From Candidatus Brocadiaceae bacterium (GTDB lineage Bacteria > Planctomycetota > Brocadiia > SM23-32): a stretch of 9,335 nt of DNA. Shown here piece after piece: positions 5,506 to 9,335 of this stretch. Made by a program: the position numbers and the translations under genes. Position 1 is the stretch's first letter; every line of letters starts with the position of its first letter. The stretch spans positions 1 to 9,335 of the forward strand of contig PUNP01000646.1 of assembly GCA_003551785.1 (NCBI GenBank). Direction: 5' to 3'. The notes beneath the pieces are model-generated. The model was not told where the DNA came from. It saw only the letters and a list, made by a program, of their open reading frames with translations, and made no database searches.

Positions 5506-7149
5506 CTATTCACCGTGAGGCGTGGTCAGGGTTTTGTTTATTTTGCTTACAAGTTTTGATATCCCGGCATGATTACCAGAAAGCAGTTTTGCTCTGCATG
5601 AATCTCTGAATTTTCCCGGGCTCATGCCCGCGCAGAAGGCCAGAAGGGCGATTTCATCTGAAATCGTGGTCGTTATCCCGAGCGCTTCAACTTTTTTAAT
5701 GAACTTATCAAGTTTCCTGCACGAGATCTTATAGGGCTCGCCGTTTATTTTATACGGGAAGGGCTTCCAGAAACGCGGCGGAAACATAAGCCTGATTTTA
5801 TAGTTCATAGCCGCGCGCGTGTATGATTTCTTATCCATGGCGAACCCGAACCGTTCCGGGTCCCTGAACCATTTTGTGCCGGGCGTCAGCAGGGGAAACT
5901 GCACCGGCGCCGCGTCGGGAAGGCATCTTGCAAGGAGTTCCAGGGTTTCTGCTTCAGTTTTTTCATCCTCGCCCGGAGCTGGGAATATGATGCTGCCCGC
6001 TGTGAAAAGCCCGGCCTCCTTGGCCAGTTTTATCGCCTTTTCGGCCTGCTCCCTCGGCAGCCCCTTGTTCATTGCGGAATTAAGTATGCGCGGGCTGCCA
6101 GACTCTATTCCGAAGAATACGCCGAAACAGCCTGATTTTTTCATAAGCCTGAAAACGTCCCTGTCCGCCTTGCGAACATGACCGAAGGTTGTGTAGCGGA
6201 CCTTTAAATTTCTTTTCAATATTTCGTGGGCGATATTTTTATGAAGCTCGAAGGGGGTGCTCGAACCGGCGTACCTGAAAACTGAAAAACCGTACTTTGA
6301 CTGCATCAGGCTCATTTCTTCGACAACCTTTATGGCGCTTCTTTCTCTCAAAGGCCCGCTTTTTACCGGATGGATGCAGAAGTTGCATGAGTTGTTGCAT
6401 CCCCGGCTCTCATCAAGAACAATCATTTTTATTTTTTCGTCCCCCCTCATCGCCGGATATATTTCTTCATCGTATATGGCCGAAGGAAGCTGATTTAAAT
6501 TTTTTATTCTTTTGATTTCGGTGGTATGAATTTTGTTGTTTTTTTTAAAAATCAGGTTGGGGATTTTCTCAAGATTCCTTCCGGAGGCCGCGTATTCTGC
6601 GAGCATAACGATGGTTTGCTCACCTTCGCCATAGACCAGGGCGTCGAAATCATCGGTCATTGAGAAGATGTTTTCCCTGAAAAAATCGACGTGCGGGCCG
6701 CCTGCGAAAATCAAAAGTCCCGGGTGGCGCCTTCTGAGCTCGCGTGCTATTCTAAGCGAACCTGTAAAGCCGTCCCCGTTCCATAATTTCAGTCCCACGA
6801 AGCTTATATCCTCGTTATGGACAATATCTGAGATTTCAGATCCAATTGAGGCTGCCTGGCGCTGCTGATAAACTGATAGCACTTTTTGAATAGACCAGAG
6901 CAGGGCAATATCCCGGGCGCCGGGTTTTTTACCTTCCAGTATTTTTTCTGCAACGGGCGCAACCCGCCTTGACAAAGGCGCTGGATAAAGGCGTCCGACC
7001 AATGAAGGGGTGTTATAGTCAAGAATTTTGACCTTATATCCTGACTCTGAAAGACAGCCTGCCAGTCCTGCGAGCCCGTTATCAGGCATAAAGCTCGTGG
7101 GGCTGGAAGGATATCCAGCGTATGAGATCAGGAGTCCTTTTGAATCCAT
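5506..7149 (-). CDS. B12-binding-type radical SAM protein, substrate unknown
   Basis: This 547-residue protein has the layout of class B (cobalamin-dependent) radical SAM enzymes. The N-terminal Rossmann-like half (residues ~1-190) carries GGPHVDF (150-156) and GEGEQT (174-179), typical of the B12-binding domain in this family. The base-on DxHxxG motif is absent, as in many family members. The 4Fe-4S/SAM motif is Cys251-x3-Cys255-x2-Cys258 (RGCNNSCNFC). A barrel follows, with FFGIESGS (345-352) and GSIIFPAPGE (385-394). Residues ~440-547 form a lysine- and arginine-rich tail I cannot assign. The protein is probably cytosolic. Such enzymes methylate or rearrange unreactive carbons in lipids, cofactors or natural products. 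The start ATG at 7149 has only a weak AGGG ten bases upstream. The gene lies alone, 219 bases upstream of the ketosynthase operon on the same strand, and a joint pathway is possible but not shown. The family call is secure; the reaction is not. Confidence 0.93.
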   Translation of the reverse strand: MDSKGLLISYAGYPSSPTSFMPDNGLAGLAGCLSESGYKVKILDYNTPSLVGRLYPAPLSRRVAPVAEKILEGKKPGARDIALLWSIQKVLSVYQQRQAASIGSEISDIVHNEDISFVGLKLWNGDGFTGSLRIARELRRRHPGLLIFAGGPHVDFFRENIFSMTDDFDALVYGEGEQTIVMLAEYAASGRNLEKIPNLIFKKNNKIHTTEIKRIKNLNQLPSAIYDEEIYPAMRGDEKIKMIVLDESRGCNNSCNFCIHPVKSGPLRERSAIKVVEEMSLMQSKYGFSVFRYAGSSTPFELHKNIAHEILKRNLKVRYTTFGHVRKADRDVFRLMKKSGCFGVFFGIESGSPRILNSAMNKGLPREQAEKAIKLAKEAGLFTAGSIIFPAPGEDEKTEAETLELLARCLPDAAPVQFPLLTPGTKWFRDPERFGFAMDKKSYTRAAMNYKIRLMFPPRFWKPFPYKINGEPYKISCRKLDKFIKKVEALGITTTISDEIALLAFCAGMSPGKFRDSCRAKLLSGNHAGISKLVSKINKTLTTPHGE

Positions 7150-7189
7150 CTGGTCAGAACCCTGGGGCGTTCGGGATCATAGAGTTAAT

Positions 7190-7212
7190 CGGTTTCATTC
7201 CGAACCGTTTTT
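7190..7212 (+). terminator. Weak terminator-like hairpin, antisense to the radical SAM leader
   Basis: CGGTTT (7190-7195) pairs with GAACCG (7202-7207), with one G-T wobble and a CATTCC loop, and is followed by five T on the plus strand. It would stop plus-strand transcripts leaving the radical SAM region before they reach the barrel gene. On the minus strand it is only a leader hairpin. The stem is short, so confidence is low. Confidence 0.3.
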
Positions 7213-7306
7213 CCATCCTTAGTTTTCATTTTGAAAAGGTGGATGTATTCTACACGAGCTTTTACATCCTGATTCGTATAGGTAAAATTTATTGATTCAG
7301 AGCTTA

Positions 7307-7335
7307 AGCATACAATACAGAAATTCCTCTTGCAA
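7307..7335 (-). promoter_or_regulatory. Possible promoter for the radical SAM gene
   Basis: On the minus strand TTGCAA (7335-7330) and TATGCT (7312-7307) are separated by 17 bases. Each box matches consensus at four of six positions. The leader to the ATG at 7149 would be about 150 bases. Nothing better is visible between 7150 and 7380, but the match is weak. Confidence 0.3.
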
Positions 7336-7388
7336 TTGTTTTTTTGAAAATGTTTGGAACTGGGAAGAGGACAGGACGATAATTCATA

Positions 7389-7416
7389 TTGACAGATTTT
7401 CATAATGCGTGATAAT
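7389..7416 (+). promoter_or_regulatory. Predicted promoter of the outer-membrane barrel gene
   Basis: A perfect -35 box TTGACA (7389-7394) is followed after 16 bases by GATAAT (7411-7416), five of six to consensus. Transcription would begin near 7423 and leave a leader of about 95 bases. That leader holds two short alternative hairpins sharing the CCC at 7449-7451. Confidence 0.6.
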
Positions 7417-7506
7417 ATCTTTTATTATCCATCTATGGGAGGTTCTATCCCTGAAAGGGTGTTGTCATTTTATGCGTTTTTAGCGGATGAGAAAATTCAA
7501 CCTTAC

Positions 7507-7511
7507 AGGAG
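7507..7511 (+). promoter_or_regulatory. Shine-Dalgarno sequence of the barrel gene
   Basis: AGGAG precedes two consecutive ATG codons at 7517 and 7520, with gaps of 5 and 8 bases. The second ATG has the more usual spacing, so the true start may be 7520, which removes only one Met. Confidence 0.65.
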
Positions 7512-7516
7512 TGTAA

Positions 7517-8458
7517 ATGATGAAAAGTACAATAGTTAAGTCCGTTCTGATGCTGCTAGCATTCGCTTCTGTCTTCTCGGCAGGGCCGGCTTCCGGAAAT
7601 ATTGAATTTACCGGAGGATATGCTGATTTTATTTTCTATAATTACGAGAATGAAGCATCTTCTTTTATAGGCAATCATCTTGCTTTTGATCTGCTTGCGG
7701 AACCTGCAAAAGATGTGTTTGTGAAGGCTGAGCTTGAATGGTCCACACAGAGGCTTTTCCCCGAGGGCGGAAGGATTGCAACCGCCGGGATATCATATGC
7801 CTATGTTGATTACCCCATAGCGGATAAGATGAGGATTATAACCGGAAAGTTTCTTCTGCCTTTCAACGTTTACAATGCAAGACTTTACAGGCCGGATACA
7901 GCAAGGTTCGCGAACCCGCCGTTTATTAACTCCCTGCTGGTTGTAAATGAAATTTCTCCGCTGCCTGTAAAGGCGGCAGGGACGGGCGTACAGTTAAGCG
8001 GAGTGGTTGACGCGGGCGCTGATGTCACGCTGGGATGGGCTGCCTACATTGCCTCCCGCTCGGAGCAGGAAGGCGGAGATGGCGTCGGAGGCCGTATTGC
8101 AGTAATTTCCGGTGGTGCTTTTGAACTCGGTCTTTCAGGCTATACCACGGGAATTCATGACGACAGCGATCTTACTATGTTGGGGGCTGACATTTTCGGC
8201 AGTTACGAGCCGTTTGAGTTAAGGAGCGAGTATATAAAAACAAAACTGGATGATTCTGTAGATGGCTTCTACTTGCAGGCCGCGTATTTTTTTCTCGAAG
8301 ACTATGAAATCGCTGTCAGATATGAGAAGCTTGATTCGATTAATCGGACCTCTGTCGGCGCAGGCTGGGAGGTTATGGATAACCTTATTATAAGGCTCTC
8401 ATACGAATGGAGCGATCTTGCAGACGGTATCACTGGTCAGCTAGCAATCAGTTTTTAA
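7517..8458 (+). CDS. Outer-membrane beta-barrel (porin-like) protein
   Basis: This is a 313-residue exported protein. A signal peptide is clear: Lys3 and Lys8, a hydrophobic core at residues 10-20, and a probable cleavage near Ala25-Ser26-Gly27 before Asn28. The mature part alternates polar and hydrophobic residues with aromatic girdle positions, as in antiparallel barrel strands (for example GGYADFIFYNY, FELRSEYIKTK, IIRLSYEWSD). It ends in Phe (GQLAISF), the usual BAM recognition signal. The segment IITGKFLLPFNVYNARLY (residues 112-129) resembles the part of phosphate-selective or DcaP-like porins where a strand is followed by a pore loop; this is a resemblance only. At ~286 mature residues it is short for a classical trimeric porin and might form a barrel of 12 to 14 strands. 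It is transcribed alone from its own promoter, divergent from the radical SAM gene. Transported substrate unknown. Confidence 0.85.
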   Translation: MMKSTIVKSVLMLLAFASVFSAGPASGNIEFTGGYADFIFYNYENEASSFIGNHLAFDLLAEPAKDVFVKAELEWSTQRLFPEGGRIATAGISYAYVDYPIADKMRIITGKFLLPFNVYNARLYRPDTARFANPPFINSLLVVNEISPLPVKAAGTGVQLSGVVDAGADVTLGWAAYIASRSEQEGGDGVGGRIAVISGGAFELGLSGYTTGIHDDSDLTMLGADIFGSYEPFELRSEYIKTKLDDSVDGFYLQAAYFFLEDYEIAVRYEKLDSINRTSVGAGWEVMDNLIIRLSYEWSDLADGITGQLAISF

Positions 8459-8562
8459 TATATAGCGGCTTATAGATTGGTAAGTTAAACAAACATTACA
8501 AGAATTGCAGTCTGTTCCTGAAAAGCTTGGCGACGCGAACCGGCTTCCTCAACCTCAGATAC

Positions 8563-8581
8563 AGCATTTCAAAATGCTTTT
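8563..8581 (+). terminator. Possible terminator after the barrel gene
   Basis: AGCATTT and AAATGCT (8563-8578) form an inverted repeat giving a stem of about 6 bp with a tetraloop. It ends in a TTTT run at 8578-8581 on the plus strand, 105 bases after the barrel stop and just before the convergent lipoprotein gene ends. The stem is short and AT-rich, so it would be a weak terminator. Confidence 0.4.
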
Positions 8582-8590
8582 CCGCAAAAA

Positions 8591-9211
8591 TCAATAATGA
8601 AGACTTATGCCGGCAGGCAAAGAATTTTTTAACTCTGCAATCCCCTCCTCAGTTACTCCGGTTTCAGTCAGATTAAGGACACGAAGATTACTTAATCCCC
8701 TAAGGTAAACAAGCCCTGAGTCAGTTATATCGTTTTTACCTATGAATAATTGGGTAAGGGATGTTATATTTCCGACATGTTTCAGCCCCGCGTCGGTTAT
8801 GTTCGTGTTCCAGAGGTCAAGCCACCTCAGATTTTCAAGGTCTTTAATATACGCCAAACAATCATCCGGTATTTGCGTGTTGGGAACCTCCAGCGTTTTT
8901 AAATTTTCCAGATGCTGGACTCCTTCCAGGGAATCAATCTGGATATTTAACCTCGGAGCGTTAAAGTGTTTAACACTCAGGACATCTTCTGTCATTAGCA
9001 TACCTTCAGGAATACCCGATAATTGCCTGATTGCCTCCTCAAGGGACGCATCTTTAAATTCAACCTGAATGTTTTCAGTAACATCTGTATTTCCATTTTC
9101 CCTCGCTCCACAACCTGCTAAGCCTGCAAACAGGCACCCCGTTATCATTATCATCAACAGGAACTTTCCGGAAGGCCCCGCGTGAAAGCGCTTGCGAAAA
9201 TCTTTATACAT
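8591..9211 (-). CDS. Leucine-rich-repeat lipoprotein
   Basis: This is a 206-residue lipoprotein. A basic n-region (residues 1-16) and a hydrophobic core (17-30) lead to the lipobox Leu31-Ala-Gly-Cys34, so lipidated Cys34 should be the mature N-terminus. Residues ~49-100 (VEFKDASLEEAIRQ onward) look like the alpha-helical cap seen before LRR domains of the internalin type. Four 24-residue repeats begin at 101, 125, 149 and 173, each following LxxLxxLxLxxTxITDxGLxxL, a form common in cell-surface LRR proteins. No catalytic motif is present, so a binding or scaffold role is inferred. The start ATG at 9211 has a good purine-rich site (AAGGGGG) about nine bases upstream. It may be co-transcribed with the reading frame ending 61 bases upstream. 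With only four repeats it is near the lower limit for a stable solenoid. The ligand is unknown. Confidence 0.87.
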   Translation of the reverse strand: MYKDFRKRFHAGPSGKFLLMIMITGCLFAGLAGCGARENGNTDVTENIQVEFKDASLEEAIRQLSGIPEGMLMTEDVLSVKHFNAPRLNIQIDSLEGVQHLENLKTLEVPNTQIPDDCLAYIKDLENLRWLDLWNTNITDAGLKHVGNITSLTQLFIGKNDITDSGLVYLRGLSNLRVLNLTETGVTEEGIAELKNSLPAGISLHY

Positions 9212-9272
9212 CTGGACAACCCCCTTAATCTTTCTAAAATGCTATTTCTGGCCCTTTAGAATCACTCCCGTT

Positions 9273-9335
9273 TCATCCTATCGCTACATCAAGAATCATC
9301 ATTCCCAGAAAACCGATTATAGTACCCGCAGTGGC
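9273..9335 (-). CDS. Possible C-terminal end of a membrane protein (partial)
   Basis: On the minus strand a frame is open from the window edge for 20 codons and ends at TGA (9275-9273). It encodes ATAGTIIGFLGMMILDVAIG. The segment is strongly hydrophobic and glycine-rich, like the last transmembrane helix of a small membrane protein. The other two minus frames contain stops in the same stretch. It lies 61 bases upstream of the lipoprotein ATG on the same strand, as an operon partner would. Twenty codons are too few to be sure it is a gene. Confidence 0.35.
   Translation of the reverse strand, partial: ATAGTIIGFLGMMILDVAIG

Noticed and set aside
6804..7022. 72-codon minus-strand frame inside the radical SAM gene
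   Set aside because: It is a shifted frame within the N-terminal half of an intact gene; there is no sign of a frameshift because the main frame is continuous with family motifs.
7185..7403. 72-codon minus-strand frame in the divergent intergenic region
   Set aside because: Its ATG has no ribosome-binding site, the composition is Lys/Cys/Ser-rich with no domain, and it spans the predicted radical SAM promoter and leader. Treated as noncoding.
7405..7539. 44-codon plus-strand frame overlapping the start of the barrel gene
   Set aside because: Its ATG lies within the predicted promoter upstream of the expected transcription start and has no Shine-Dalgarno sequence, so it would not be in the mRNA.
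8496..8567. 23-codon basic minus-strand frame between the lipoprotein and barrel genes
   Set aside because: It is rich in Arg, Leu and Val and extends backward into the lipoprotein gene in another frame. It has no ribosome-binding site and is too short to tell a decayed gene from chance.
1..9335. CRISPR arrays, tRNAs, rRNA, insertion-sequence ends, attachment sites
   Set aside because: I found no regularly spaced repeats, cloverleaf-like segments, transposase motifs or long terminal inverted repeats on either strand.

Overview
The window comes from a diderm (Gram-negative-type) bacterium. It encodes a beta-barrel protein with a signal peptide and a C-terminal phenylalanine, and a lipoprotein with a lipobox. 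Base composition is moderate, with AT-rich intergenic stretches. The kinase architectures (seven-helix membrane domain, GAF, PAS, HisKA with an 'NPLVaI.TF..LFPEKY' motif) and the cobalamin-type radical SAM protein resemble those of uncultured candidate phyla such as Omnitrophota-like lineages. That placement is only an impression. There are no rRNA, tRNA, CRISPR, IS or phage genes.

Layout. Positions 1-5286 hold a three-gene operon on the minus strand, read right to left. It runs from a FabF-type ketosynthase (5286-4027), to a membrane sensor histidine kinase (4036-1538, TTG start inside the ketosynthase), to a second, soluble kinase with an N-terminal receiver-like domain (1541 to the left edge, joined by an ATGA overlap and incomplete). 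Next is a 219-bp regulatory region (5287-5505) with a TTGACA/TATAAT-type promoter, a perfect 20-bp palindrome between its two boxes, and three copies of a TGTYCAAAnATGT repeat. A B12-binding-type radical SAM gene (7149-5506, minus) follows. It is separated by a 367-bp divergent intergenic region from an outer-membrane beta-barrel gene (7517-8458, plus). A leucine-rich-repeat lipoprotein (9211-8591, minus) converges on the barrel gene. The right edge carries what may be the last 20 codons of a membrane protein (minus).

The most interesting unit is the ketosynthase-kinase-kinase operon. All three proteins deviate at catalytic or conserved positions. The ketosynthase keeps the active-site Cys and first His but has Asn in place of the second His (Cys-His-Asn). 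The membrane kinase reads H-K-x-K-N where H-E-x-K-N is normal. The second kinase's receiver keeps its Asp but has lost the acidic Mg-binding pair. The overlaps suggest that expression, and perhaps function, is coupled: an acyl-chain-related enzyme feeding or being governed by a two-kinase sensor. That coupling is inferred from gene order only. The radical SAM, barrel and lipoprotein genes look individually recognisable but functionally unassigned.
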